NCBI GenBank assembly: GCA_018336035.1 | Contig: JAGXRD010000009.1 | Coordinates: forward strand, 1-46,709 | Direction: 5' to 3' | Length of the DNA stretch: 46,709 nucleotides | DNA from: Alphaproteobacteria bacterium | Lineage (GTDB): Bacteria > Pseudomonadota > Alphaproteobacteria > Ferrovibrionales > Ferrovibrionaceae | In this document: piece after piece, positions 25,255 through 33,491 of the stretch | Position numbering within the stretch: position 1 is the stretch's first letter | Layout of the letters: each line of letters opens with the position of its first letter | Notes under the pieces: generated by a model | Told to the model about the DNA's origin: nothing | Databases searched by the model: none | Seen by the model: the letters and a program-made list of their open reading frames with translations, nothing else | Made by a program: the position numbers and the translations under genes

Positions 25255-25800
25255 CTAACTCCATTTAGCGCCTTCTGGCGCGGCGTCCCGATTTTTGTAA
25301 AGCTCCGCGCGTCTCATGACGTCGTCAAACATTTCATCACTGAGCTGCGACAATCGAGCGCGGCGCTTTTCGAAGTGGCGCCGACGTTCGTCAGAAGATG
25401 TGTCCGAATAAGATCGGAGATCTTTTATGTCTATATCATACCGTTCGATCAAAAAATTGATCGTCGCCAGCCATCCTGACTTTTGTGCTGTGGACACCTG
25501 TTGGGCCAATGCCTTTTCGGCATTCTCTTGAGCTGCTGCAGATCGCGTAAGCTCACGGCGGGTGAGGCGTAGCTCTTTGCGCTGCAAGCTCAATTCTTTT
25601 CGCTGCAAGAGTATCGTGTAGATGATCCCGGCGAACGCCAAACCAGAAAACGAAGCGTTTACAACGCCGAAAACATCACCAAATTGACCAGCCGTTGCTA
25701 TGTCCTTGGAGGCAAAAATAACCGCTGATCCCATAAGCACTTGGAAAATAAATAGCGAGGCTATCGCGCAAACAACCACCCTTAGATCACGTCGAATCAT
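25255..25800 (-). CDS. Two-helix membrane protein with coiled coil
   Basis: A 181-residue protein with two N-terminal membrane helices (about 8-30 and 40-62, the second 'SFSGLAFAGIIYTILLQ') followed by a cytoplasmic coiled coil ('RKELSLQRKELRLTRRELTR'). The C-terminus is charged and helical. Proteins with this pattern are widespread in bacteria but unnamed to my knowledge. The ATG at 25800 is chosen because GGGGAAA precedes it; the frame is open upstream but there overlaps the receiver gene. It starts 11 bases after that receiver ends, so it may be expressed with the kinase, although its lower GC content suggests later insertion. Confidence 0.7.
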   Translation of the reverse strand: MIRRDLRVVVCAIASLFIFQVLMGSAVIFASKDIATAGQFGDVFGVVNASFSGLAFAGIIYTILLQRKELSLQRKELRLTRRELTRSAAAQENAEKALAQQVSTAQKSGWLATINFLIERYDIDIKDLRSYSDTSSDERRRHFEKRRARLSQLSDEMFDDVMRRAELYKNRDAAPEGAKWS

Positions 25801-25811
25801 GGTTTCCCCAT

Positions 25812-26225
25812 CTAAATCAGGTTGTGGAATTTCAGCAGCGCATCGAGCCGCTGCTTCAGTGTCTGCAGCGACACCGGCTTGACCAGATAGCCATCCACCT
25901 TCAGCTGCTTGGCTGAGACCACGGTTTCCTGCTGCTTGTCGGCGGTGAGGAAAATCACCGGCGTCGCGGCGATGTCCGGGCTCTTGAAGCCGCGCAGCAT
26001 GCCGAGATAGCCGAGCCCGTCCATCGGCTCCATATGCACATCGCACAGCACCACCTGCGGCCGCGTGCGCACGGTCTCCTTGAAACCGTCGCCGCCCTCT
26101 TTCGCCTCGTTGATATGCTGGAAGCCGATCTGGCGCAGCAGCCCGCCGATCATATGCCGCGTATAGGACTCATCCTCGATCAGCAGGATGCGCAGGTCCT
26201 TGTAGCGGGCACTGTCATCGATCAT
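25812..26225 (-). CDS. Single-domain response regulator (CheY-like)
   Basis: A 137-residue stand-alone receiver. It has the acidic pair in 'RILLIEDESYTRHMIGGLLR', the phosphoacceptor Asp in 'VVLCDVHMEPMDGLGYLGML', Thr in 'VIFLTADKQQE' and Lys in 'GYLVKPVSLQTL'. No output domain, so it probably acts by protein contact. Its start overlaps the stop of the hybrid kinase by 4 bases, strongly suggesting it accepts phosphate from that protein's Hpt domain. Confidence 0.93.
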   Translation of the reverse strand: MIDDSARYKDLRILLIEDESYTRHMIGGLLRQIGFQHINEAKEGGDGFKETVRTRPQVVLCDVHMEPMDGLGYLGMLRGFKSPDIAATPVIFLTADKQQETVVSAKQLKVDGYLVKPVSLQTLKQRLDALLKFHNLI

Positions 26226-29200
26226 GTGGCGGCATCCTCCTGTTGCAGGATGACCGGCAGCAGCGCGCGCAGTTCATCCAGAGTGGGGGCAAGAAGCTCA
26301 GCCATCAGCTGCATCATCGCCGTATCGCCGGCATCGCAGGCATCCTGCAGGTCGCCGGCAATATGGCCCAGCCGTGTGGCGCCGACCGACAACGCGCCGC
26401 CTTTCAGCGCATGGGCCGGCCCGCGCACCGCCTGCAGATCGCCGGTCTGCGCGGCGCTGGCGATGGCGGCAATCCGCCCGGCGGCGTCAGTGACGAATTC
26501 CTGCAGCAACTGGCGCGCGATGGCATTGAAGCTGCCGAAACTCTCGCTCAGGCGCGCGGGGTCGAAAATGGCGCGGTCCCAGTCTTGCATCGCCTGCGCC
26601 ACCGGCGCAGCAGACGGTGCGGTGGCGGGCCGGCGCAGCGGCAGCGCCTGCGGCAGCCATTTTTCCAGCATCGCAGCCAGCGCGCGCGAATTCACCGGCT
26701 TGCTCAGATAGCCATCCATGCCGGCCTCCAGGCATTGCTGCTCGGTGCCGGTCAGCGCATCGGCGGTCAGCGCGATGATCGGCAGCCGTGCTGTGCCGGC
26801 GGTGCGTTCTTCGGCGCGGATGCGCGCGGTCAGTTCAAACCCATCCATCTCCGGCATGTGGAAATCGGTCAGCAGCAGGCCATGTCCGCCGCGCGCCCGC
26901 AAAGCCAGCGCGTCAGCGCCATGCTCGCCGATCTCGCAGGCATAGCCCATGCGGCCCAGCATCTGTTCGATCACCAGGCGGTTGGTGGCATTGTCTTCCG
27001 CCACCAGTACCAGCGCCTGCGCCGCGCGCGCGGTTTCGATCTCGGGCGGTGCGAAGGCCATATCCTCGCGGAAGGCCGAGGCGACGCTGGCGGGATCGAT
27101 GCGGCCCATGGCAATGCCGACCGCGCGGCGCAAAGCTGCGCCGCTCAGCGGATAGGTCAGCGCCAGATCGAACCGCGCGCGCGCCGCCGCATCCAGCGTC
27201 GAGACCAGGCCGCGCGGCGCCACCAGGCCGAAGCGGCCGGCGCCAAGCTGCCGCGGCGCGTTCAATGCACCGGCACTGCGTGCATCCACCAGGGTGAGAT
27301 CGAAGCCCGGCATATCGCTCTGCGCGGCGGCTGCGACGGTCGCGGCCGTCGTCACTTCGGCACCCAGCGCGCGCAGCTGGCGGTCTGCCACCGCCTGCTG
27401 CGGCAACGGCAGGCCAATCAGCAGGATACGCAGGGCGTCCTGCGGCGGTGTATCGCTCCGCTGCCCGGCCGTTACCGGCAATGGCAGTTCGAACCAGAAG
27501 ACCGAGCCCGCGCCGATCCGGCTGTCGACGCCGATCCGCCCGCCCATCATCTCGCAGAGCCGGTGGCAGATTGACAGGCCGAGTCCGGTGCCGCCGTATT
27601 TGCGCGCCGTGGAGGAATCCGCCTGCTCGAAGGGGCGGAACAGGCGCTGCATCTGCTCCGGTGTCAGGCCGATGCCGGTATCGCGGATCTCGAAGCGCAG
27701 CCAGTCGCCGCCGTCGCTGGCGCAAGGCATCACCGCCAGCGTCACCGCGCCATCATGGGTGAATTTCACCGCATTGCCGCCGAGATTCAGCAGCACCTGG
27801 CGCAGCCGCGTCGGATCGCCCATGCGCCGTTCCGCCAGTGCGGGATCGATATCGACCACCAGTTCCAGCATTTTTTCATCCGCGCGCGGCGCCAGCAATT
27901 CGCCTACGCCATCCACGGTTTCGGCCAGCGAGAATTCGACCTGTTCAAGATCCAGCTTGCCGGCTTCGATCTTGGAGAAGTCGAGAATGTCGTTGATCAC
28001 GGTCAGCAGCGCCTGCGCGGAATCGCGGATCACCCGCGCCATGCGATGCTGCTCGCCGTTCAGCGGCGTCAGTTCCAGCATCTCGGCCATCGACATCACG
28101 CCATTCATGGGCGTGCGGATTTCGTGGCTCATGGTGGCGAGGAAATTCGACTTCGCCCGCGTGGCCGCTTCGGCCTGGTCGCGCGCCGCCACCAACTCGC
28201 GCTCGGCCTGCTGCCGCGCGGTCATTTCCACCCGCAGCTTCACCGCATAGGCAACGATTGCGGCGGCAATCGCGGTGCCGAGCAGCAGCAGCAGCAGATT
28301 GCGCTGCAAATCGCGCCGCGCCGCCGCGGTCACGACATCGATATCCTGCGCGAGATAGACATGCAGCGGCATCGCTGTCGCGCTGTGCAGTTCGGCACGG
28401 CCCAGGATATAGTCGGTATCGCCGAATCTCGCGCGCTGTATCCGCCCGGCCATCGGTGCGGCATCGATCAGCGCACGCTCCACGCGATCCGGCCGCGCGA
28501 AGCCCCGCAATGCCGCACCGACATCGCCGCCAGTCGCGGCGAGACTGTCGCTCAGTTGCGGATGCCCGACCACCGCGCCGGCCGGATCGGTGGCGAAGAC
28601 GATACTGCCGGCATATTTCGGTGCGGCCTCGATCAAGGCGGTGTGACGCTGGCGCAGGATGCCCGACAGCGCCTCGATGGTCATGTCGATGCCCAGCACG
28701 GCCCAGAGCCGGCCATCGCGCCGGTAAAGCGCGCGCGCATGGGTCACGCCCAGCTTGCCGGTCGAGGCGAAGACATAGGGCGCCGTCCAGATCGCGGCAG
28801 TGCCACCGACAGCATCGCGATACCACGGGCGCTGACGCGGATCGTAGCCATCCGCCGGCCGTTCGAGGCTGCGCCATTCGCCATCGCTGCGCTGGGCATA
28901 GTCCCAGCGGTTTTGCAGCCGCCCATCGGCCAGGCGCAGCAGCCGGCGCCGCGTGCCGGCTGCCGGATCCAGATCGGCGCCGGCCTGCGTCGTCACATCG
29001 GCGGGCACGAATTGCTGGCTGTGCAGGAAGCTGCCATCGGGAAAGCCGAGATAGATGCCGTTGACCTGCGGCAGGTGCTTCACCGGATGACCCGACAGCG
29101 CGAAGAACAGCCGCTCCACATCGGCAAACGGCAGGCGCTCCAGCCGCGCTTCGATCACCGCATCGGTGATCGCCGCCGCCGGCAGGAACAGCGCATCAAA

Positions 29201-29365
29201 GGCGTCGCCGATCTCGGCCACCAGTCCGCCCAGCTGCGCCTCGGCTTCGGCCGTCAGGCGTGCCTGCTGACGCTGCTGCAACAGCAGCGCCGCCAGCCCG
29301 CCGAGCAACAGGATGGTGGCCACGGCCAGACCCGGCAGCAGCAGACGGCGCAACGCAGTCCTCAT
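26222..29365 (-). CDS. Membrane hybrid histidine kinase: Cache, HisKA, HATPase, degenerate receiver, receiver, Hpt
   Basis: A 1047-residue sensor. TM1 (about 7-29) and TM2 (about 355-376) bracket a periplasmic double Cache domain with 'PRQRPWYRDAVGGTAAIWTA' and 'GRLWAVLGIDMTIEALSGIL'. Then come HisKA with His414 (FLATMSHEIRTPMNG), HATPase ('YGGTGLGLSICHRLCEMMGG'), a first receiver-like domain lacking a normal phosphoacceptor Asp ('DALRILLIGLPLP', 'FDLTLVDARSAGALNA'), a full receiver with Asp834 ('LLLTDFHMPEMDG'), and an Hpt domain with His985 (AHALKGGALSVGA). This is a complete internal phosphorelay, probably ending in the receiver encoded next. The Cache ligand is unknown. Confidence 0.92.
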   Translation of the reverse strand: MRTALRRLLLPGLAVATILLLGGLAALLLQQRQQARLTAEAEAQLGGLVAEIGDAFDALFLPAAAITDAVIEARLERLPFADVERLFFALSGHPVKHLPQVNGIYLGFPDGSFLHSQQFVPADVTTQAGADLDPAAGTRRRLLRLADGRLQNRWDYAQRSDGEWRSLERPADGYDPRQRPWYRDAVGGTAAIWTAPYVFASTGKLGVTHARALYRRDGRLWAVLGIDMTIEALSGILRQRHTALIEAAPKYAGSIVFATDPAGAVVGHPQLSDSLAATGGDVGAALRGFARPDRVERALIDAAPMAGRIQRARFGDTDYILGRAELHSATAMPLHVYLAQDIDVVTAAARRDLQRNLLLLLLGTAIAAAIVAYAVKLRVEMTARQQAERELVAARDQAEAATRAKSNFLATMSHEIRTPMNGVMSMAEMLELTPLNGEQHRMARVIRDSAQALLTVINDILDFSKIEAGKLDLEQVEFSLAETVDGVGELLAPRADEKMLELVVDIDPALAERRMGDPTRLRQVLLNLGGNAVKFTHDGAVTLAVMPCASDGGDWLRFEIRDTGIGLTPEQMQRLFRPFEQADSSTARKYGGTGLGLSICHRLCEMMGGRIGVDSRIGAGSVFWFELPLPVTAGQRSDTPPQDALRILLIGLPLPQQAVADRQLRALGAEVTTAATVAAAAQSDMPGFDLTLVDARSAGALNAPRQLGAGRFGLVAPRGLVSTLDAAARARFDLALTYPLSGAALRRAVGIAMGRIDPASVASAFREDMAFAPPEIETARAAQALVLVAEDNATNRLVIEQMLGRMGYACEIGEHGADALALRARGGHGLLLTDFHMPEMDGFELTARIRAEERTAGTARLPIIALTADALTGTEQQCLEAGMDGYLSKPVNSRALAAMLEKWLPQALPLRRPATAPSAAPVAQAMQDWDRAIFDPARLSESFGSFNAIARQLLQEFVTDAAGRIAAIASAAQTGDLQAVRGPAHALKGGALSVGATRLGHIAGDLQDACDAGDTAMMQLMAELLAPTLDELRALLPVILQQEDAAT

Positions 29366-29428
29366 TTGATGGGCGAACCTTCCCCTATAGGTGGTGAAAG
29401 TAAACGCCTGTCTGCGCGCGGTGGCAAC

Positions 29429-29456
29429 AAAAAAGCCGCCGGCTTTCGCTGGCGGC
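29429..29456 (-). terminator. Terminator after the anchor-protein gene
   Basis: On the minus strand GCCGCC-AGCGAAAGCC-GGCGGC is followed by six U (A-run at 29429-29434 on the plus strand). It ends the hupE-anchor transcript before the kinase gene. Its sequence is nearly the same as the terminator at 32300-32330. Confidence 0.82.
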
Positions 29457-29510
29457 CTTTCCTGTGTGTGGGACTTGGATGTACCGGCGTGACCTTACGC
29501 GACCGCGCGC

Positions 29511-30170
29511 TTACATCACCCGCTTCATCGCGGCATACTGGCCTTCGGTCCGGATCGTCACGCTGACCTCAGCCTTGGTCCGGTTTCGCCAGAACCAGCC
29601 ATGGTGGCCGTCGAAACCGGCAGTCAACGTACCTTCGTCCTTCGCGGTGCCGCGACCTTTCTTGTAGCTGGTTTCCTTGCCGCCGCCATCGCCATGCAGG
29701 TCGTAATTGACCTCGCCGGTCGCGGTCCAGCTATACGTCGCCTTCGCGCCATGCTTCATCTCCAGCTTCACTTCCGCGCCCTGACCTGGCTTCAGCGTCA
29801 CTGTCATTTCATCCCGGCGCGTCGCCGGCGTGGTTTGCACCTGTGCGGTCTGCACCTGAACGGTCTGTGCCTGGGCAGTGCCGATGAACAGTCCGGTCAG
29901 GATACCGCCGAGGCCCGAGCGGCGGTCGAGCAGAATCTCCTGGTCGCGCCGGCGATCCTCTTCGGCCTCCTTCGCCAGCTGCTGCTTGATCTCGCCCATT
30001 TCGGCCAGGCCCAGCGCGCGGCCGATGCCGGTCGGGTCGATGGCATATTCGGCCGGCAGCACGATGGTGACCAGAATGGCGGCGGCGGCCAGGATGGCGA
30101 TGACGGTGGAGCGGAGCAGCTGTTGCGTGCTGGGCAGTTCGGCGCGGGTCGGCATGTCGGTATTATACAT
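29511..30170 (-). CDS. Transmembrane anchor protein associated with HupE
   Basis: A 219-residue protein with one N-terminal membrane helix (about residues 22-42, 'STVIAILAAAAILVTIVLPA') after the typical start 'MYNTDMPTRAELPSTQQLLR'. A charged helical stretch and a Gln/Val/Thr-rich linker lead to a periplasmic beta-rich domain ('MTVTLKPGQGAEVKLEMKHG', 'ATYSWTATGEVNYDLHGDGG', 'TAGFDGHHGWFWRN'). Proteins of this kind are encoded next to HupE/UreJ genes in many proteobacteria and are called 'transmembrane anchor protein'; the role is not known. It follows hupE by 17 bases and is closed by the terminator at 29429. Confidence 0.78.
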   Translation of the reverse strand: MYNTDMPTRAELPSTQQLLRSTVIAILAAAAILVTIVLPAEYAIDPTGIGRALGLAEMGEIKQQLAKEAEEDRRRDQEILLDRRSGLGGILTGLFIGTAQAQTVQVQTAQVQTTPATRRDEMTVTLKPGQGAEVKLEMKHGAKATYSWTATGEVNYDLHGDGGGKETSYKKGRGTAKDEGTLTAGFDGHHGWFWRNRTKAEVSVTIRTEGQYAAMKRVM

Positions 30171-30187
30171 GAAAGCCTCTTGCTGAC

Positions 30188-30874
30188 TCAGGAAACGAAG
30201 TAGCCGGTGAGCTGATAGCCGATCAGCACGAAACCGGCGGTCATCATCGCCACATTGGCGGTATAGGCATGGCGCAAAAAACTCGACGTCCGGCGCCAGT
30301 AGCCCATGGCGATCAGGATGGCAGCCAGCGCCAGAAGCTGGCCGATTTCCACGCCGACATTGAAGGCGATCAGGTTCGGCAGGAGGCCATCGGGCGAGAT
30401 GTCGTAATCAATGATCTTGGAGGCCAGACCGAAGCCGTGGAACAGGCCGAAGATCAGCGTGGCCAGTTTCGTATCGGGCTGGATACCGAACCAGCGCTGG
30501 AAAGCGCCGAGATTGTCGAGCGCCTTGTAGACGATGGAGCCGCCGATGATGGCGTCGATGATATAGCTGTTGATGCCGAAATTGAACCACACGCCCAGCA
30601 GCATCGTGGTGGAATGGCCCAGTGCGAACAGGCTGACATAGAGGGCGATATGCTTCATCCGGTAGAGGAAGAAGATCACCCCGAGCAGGAAGAGGATGTG
30701 GTCGTAGCCGGTGACCATATGCTTGGCGCCGAGATAGACGAAGGGCAGCAGCAGCACGCCGCTCACTTCCTGGATATAACCCTTGTCGCCTTCGGCCACC
30801 GCATGGGCGAAGGCGGGATCGGGGCAAAGAAGCGAAGCCACCAGGGCTGCCAGCCAGAATCCGATATTGCGCAT
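30188..30874 (-). CDS. hupE: HupE/UreJ family nickel/cobalt transporter-like protein
   Basis: A 228-residue inner-membrane protein with an N-terminal signal or helix ending 'CPDPAFAHAVAEGD' and six further helices. The hallmark metal motif is 'GAKHMVTGYDHILFLLGVIF' (HX5DH), followed by 'ALYVSLFALGHSTTMLLGVW' and 'IFGLFHGFGLASKI'. HupE/UreJ proteins are linked to nickel uptake or, in some lineages, cobalt. The ATG at 30874 follows AGGGAG and gives a proper signal sequence. It is divergent from the metal-sensing repressor across a G-tract operator, so expression probably tracks metal supply. Confidence 0.88.
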   Translation of the reverse strand: MRNIGFWLAALVASLLCPDPAFAHAVAEGDKGYIQEVSGVLLLPFVYLGAKHMVTGYDHILFLLGVIFFLYRMKHIALYVSLFALGHSTTMLLGVWFNFGINSYIIDAIIGGSIVYKALDNLGAFQRWFGIQPDTKLATLIFGLFHGFGLASKIIDYDISPDGLLPNLIAFNVGVEIGQLLALAAILIAMGYWRRTSSFLRHAYTANVAMMTAGFVLIGYQLTGYFVS

Positions 30875-30903
30875 GTTACTCCCTGTCGGCGCCTTGCCAT
30901 ATC

Positions 30904-30919
30904 CTATCCGGGGGGATAG
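30904..30919. promoter_or_regulatory. RcnR/InrS/CsoR-type operator with G-tract
   Basis: CTATCC-GGGG-GGATAG is a 16-bp inverted repeat around a run of six G. RcnR-, InrS- and CsoR-family repressors bind sites of this form, a G/C tract flanked by AT-containing inverted repeats. It lies between hupE and the repressor gene, so it can control both. Confidence 0.78.
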
Positions 30920-30929
30920 CATACAGAGG

Positions 30930-31208
30930 ATGAGCAAGCAACATCTGCATCAGAGCCATCCGGATATCCTGAAGCGACTGAAGCGCGCCGAGGGCCACCT
31001 GCGCAGCATCACGACGATGATAGAGGACGGGCGCGCCTGTCTCGATGTTGCCCAGCAGCTGCATGCCGTGGAAAAGGCCGTGGCACAGGCCAAGCGCACG
31101 CTGATTCAGGATCACATCGATCACTGCCTTGAAGAAGCGGCGGATGCGCCGGCGCGCCAGCGTCAGACATCGCTGCAGGAATTCAAGGACATCACAAAGT
31201 ATCTGTAA
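30930..31208 (+). CDS. Metal-sensing repressor of the CsoR/RcnR family (InrS-like ligand set)
   Basis: A 92-residue all-helical repressor of the CsoR/RcnR/FrmR family. Potential ligands are His5, Cys37, His62 and Cys66. Their spacing (32, 25 and 4 residues) equals that recalled for the nickel sensor InrS (His21, Cys53, His78, Cys82); RcnR has His in the last place. Extra histidines at 7, 10 and 23 may help. The fold is clear in 'HPDILKRLKRAEGHLRSITT' and 'AVAQAKRTLIQDHIDHCLEE'. With hupE on one side and a His-rich exporter on the other, nickel (or cobalt) is the likely signal; copper is less likely. Confidence 0.85.
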   Translation: MSKQHLHQSHPDILKRLKRAEGHLRSITTMIEDGRACLDVAQQLHAVEKAVAQAKRTLIQDHIDHCLEEAADAPARQRQTSLQEFKDITKYL

Positions 31209-31225
31209 CGCCCGCGCGAGGCGGC

Positions 31226-32287
31226 ATGCGTTTTCTGCCTCAGACACAGACCGGCATTGCGGCGGCGCTGGGATCCGCGATCCTGTTCGGCGCCAGCACG
31301 CCTTTCGCAAAGGCACTGCTGGGCCAGGTGTCGCCGTGGCTGCTGGCCGGCCTGCTGTATCTCGGCGTCGGCCTCGGCCTCGGCCTGATGCGCCTGTCGG
31401 CTGGAATGTTCCGCGCCCGGCACAACGAAGCGCCACTCCGCCGCCGCGATATCGGATGGCTTGCGGCCATCGTTGTCTTCGGCGGCATCGGTGGACCGGT
31501 CTTCCTGATGATCGGGCTGACCTCGACCTCCGCTTCGGCGGCATCCCTGCTGCTGAATCTGGAGGGACTGGCAACGCTTGGGATCGCCTGGATCGTCTAT
31601 CGCGAGAATGTCGATCTGCGGATCGGCCTCGGCGCGGCGGCGATCCTGCTCGGGGCCCTGCTGCTGTCCTGGCAGGGCGATACCGGCGGCATGGGGTTCG
31701 GCGCGGTCGCCGTGGTGGCGGCCTGCCTGTGCTGGGGCATCGACAACAATCTCACCCGCAAACTCTCATCGGCCGATCCGGTGCAGATCGCCATGATCAA
31801 AGGGCTGGCGGCAGGCGGCATCAATCTTGTCTTGGCGCAGCTCAGCGGCGATGTCCTGCCGGACTGGCCGATCGTCGCCCAGGCCATGGTGATCGGAGTC
31901 GTCGGGTATGGCGTCAGCCTGGTGCTGTTCATCTACGGCCTGCGCCATCTCGGCGCGGCCCGCACCGGGGCCTATTTTTCGCTGGCGCCGTTCATGGGCG
32001 CGGCTCTCGCCATCCTCGCTTTCGGCGAGGCGCTATCGCTTGCGTTCGGGATCGCGGCGGCCCTGATGGGCATTGGCCTGTATCTGCATCTGGCCGAGCG
32101 GCACGAGCATGAGCATCGCCATGAAGAACTTGTGCATGAGCATGCGCATCGCCACGACGGGCACCACCGGCACGACCACGCGCTGGATGATCCGCCCGGC
32201 GAGCCGCATGTGCATCCGCACCGCCATGCGCCGATGATCCACCGGCATCCGCATTTCCCCGATATCCATCACCGGCACGGGCATTAA
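31226..32287 (+). CDS. DMT/EamA transporter with a histidine-rich C-terminal tail (candidate metal exporter)
   Basis: A 353-residue protein: about ten helices in two EamA halves (residues 8-288; 'ILFGASTPFAKALLGQVSPW', 'CLCWGIDNNLTRKLSSADPV', 'GAARTGAYFSLAPFMGAALA'), then a 64-residue tail containing 23 histidines (HEHEHRH, HEHAHRHDGHHRHDH and so on). Such tails bind Ni, Co or Zn in other transporters. It lies 17 bases after the metal-sensing repressor on the same strand. Export of nickel or cobalt is inferred from tail and context; the family mostly carries metabolites. It converges with rpsD. Confidence 0.82.
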   Translation: MRFLPQTQTGIAAALGSAILFGASTPFAKALLGQVSPWLLAGLLYLGVGLGLGLMRLSAGMFRARHNEAPLRRRDIGWLAAIVVFGGIGGPVFLMIGLTSTSASAASLLLNLEGLATLGIAWIVYRENVDLRIGLGAAAILLGALLLSWQGDTGGMGFGAVAVVAACLCWGIDNNLTRKLSSADPVQIAMIKGLAAGGINLVLAQLSGDVLPDWPIVAQAMVIGVVGYGVSLVLFIYGLRHLGAARTGAYFSLAPFMGAALAILAFGEALSLAFGIAAALMGIGLYLHLAERHEHEHRHEELVHEHAHRHDGHHRHDHALDDPPGEPHVHPHRHAPMIHRHPHFPDIHHRHGH

Positions 32288-32299
32288 GCTGCAGGCCAC

Positions 32300-32330
32300 A
32301 AAAAAAGGCCGCCAGTTTTCGCTGGCGGCC
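32300..32330 (-). terminator. Terminator after rpsD (bidirectional form)
   Basis: GGCCGCCAG (32307-32315), loop TTTTCG, CTGGCGGCC (32322-32330). On the minus strand seven U follow, ending rpsD; on the plus strand the stem is followed by TTT only. Confidence 0.9.
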
Positions 32331-32359
32331 TTTGATCTGTCGGCGTAAGCCGAAACCGA

Positions 32360-32974
32360 TTAGCGCGAGTAATACTCGACGACCATGTTCGGTTCCATCT
32401 TCACCGGATAGGGAACGTCGGCGAGCAGCGGCACGCGCTTGAAGGTGCCGCGCAGCTTGTTCTCTTCGAACTCGATGTAGTCCGGCACGTCACGCTCGCT
32501 CGACTTCACGGATTCGAGCACGAAGGTGAAGTCCTTGGCGGCGCTCCGCACTTCGATCACGTCGCCGATCTTCACCTGATAGCTGGCGATGGTGACGCGC
32601 TTGCCGTTGACCAGGATATGGCCGTGATTGACGAACTGGCGCGCGGCGAACACGGTCGGCACCAGCTTCATGCGGTACACGACGGCGTCGAGGCGGCGCT
32701 CCAGCAGGCCGATCAGGTTTTCCGAGGTATCGCCACGACGACGATTGGCTTCGGCATAAACGCGGCGGAACTGCTTCTCGGTGATGTTGCCGTAGTAGCC
32801 CTTCAGACGCTGCTTCGCCATCAGCTGAGTGCCGTAGTCGGTCGGCTTCTTGCGCTTCTGGCCATGCTGGCCCGGCGGATATTCGCGCTTGTTGATCGGG
32901 CTCTTGGCGCGACCCCACAGATTTTCGCCGAGGCGGCGATTAATCTTGTACTTAGATTCCTGACGCTTGCTCAT
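32360..32974 (-). CDS. rpsD: 30S ribosomal protein S4
   Basis: A 204-residue ribosomal protein S4, which binds 16S rRNA early in small-subunit assembly. It starts '[20 protein letters not shown]', has the alphaproteobacterial '[20 protein letters not shown]' segment, and an S4 RNA-binding domain '[20 protein letters not shown]' with '[20 protein letters not shown]'. The usual zinc-finger cysteines of some S4 proteins are absent (C-minus form). The ATG at 32974 is preceded by AGGAC; the frame extends upstream without support. It stands alone, away from other ribosomal genes, as is common in this class. Confidence 0.97.
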   Translation of the reverse strand: MSKRQESKYKINRRLGENLWGRAKSPINKREYPPGQHGQKRKKPTDYGTQLMAKQRLKGYYGNITEKQFRRVYAEANRRRGDTSENLIGLLERRLDAVVYRMKLVPTVFAARQFVNHGHILVNGKRVTIASYQVKIGDVIEVRSAAKDFTFVLESVKSSERDVPDYIEFEENKLRGTFKRVPLLADVPYPVKMEPNMVVEYYSR

Positions 32975-33491
32975 TCTTGTGTAGTCCTGAATTCGGCGCA
33001 TGGTCGGACGGCAGCCACGACGACCCGGTCCATGCAAGGAATGCCGATCCCTCCGGTGAGGAGCCGGAGAGGGCGGGCGCATCATAGGGGGAAAGGCCCC
33101 CCCGTCAAGGTGAATGGCGGCCTGGGAGCCGGCCTTGGCGAAGTCAGTATCGACTCCGGCCTATCCGCGGCCCGAGGCCCGGCCTAAACCCTTGGTTCTA
33201 CTTATGATTTCATAGTCGGCCCTGCTAAGCCAGCTTGCCTTTGGCGGTTTTCCCCGGCAACATTCAGGTGTTGCTCCGGTCACGGAGCTGTCCGCAGGGG
33301 GGTTTGCGGCAGGGGGACGAGGTCATGTCCCCGCTCGACTGCTGTTTTCCATCGCCATGCCGTGCAGTTGCAACGCCGGGTCTCCGGCTGTTGCGGCGGG
33401 TTCTGTCATCCAGCCCGCCGCCCGTCATCTTTTGCCTGTTTTTCGTGTTTTCCGTCGTCTTTCTCCTGCTCCCTGGACCCGAAAACCCTCC
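32975..33491. other. Gene-free interval between rpsD and the chemoreceptor
   Basis: A 517-base divergent intergenic region. A stem CTCCGG...CCGGAG (33051-33069) lies in the rpsD leader. On the chemoreceptor side three small hairpins follow one another: GCAAC/GTTGC (33257-33274), GCTCCG-GTCA-CGGAGC (33273-33288) and GGGGAC/GTCCCC (33313-33332). The first two share bases and could be alternatives. I recognise no riboswitch class and no tRNA. Confidence 0.5.

Noticed and set aside
25801-26046. 82-residue N-terminal extension of the two-helix membrane protein
   Set aside because: It is the receiver gene read out of frame; the ATG at 25800 has a good ribosome site.
27755-29566. Long plus-strand frame over the Cache hybrid kinase
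   Set aside because: Antisense shadow; the minus-strand protein has complete kinase motifs.
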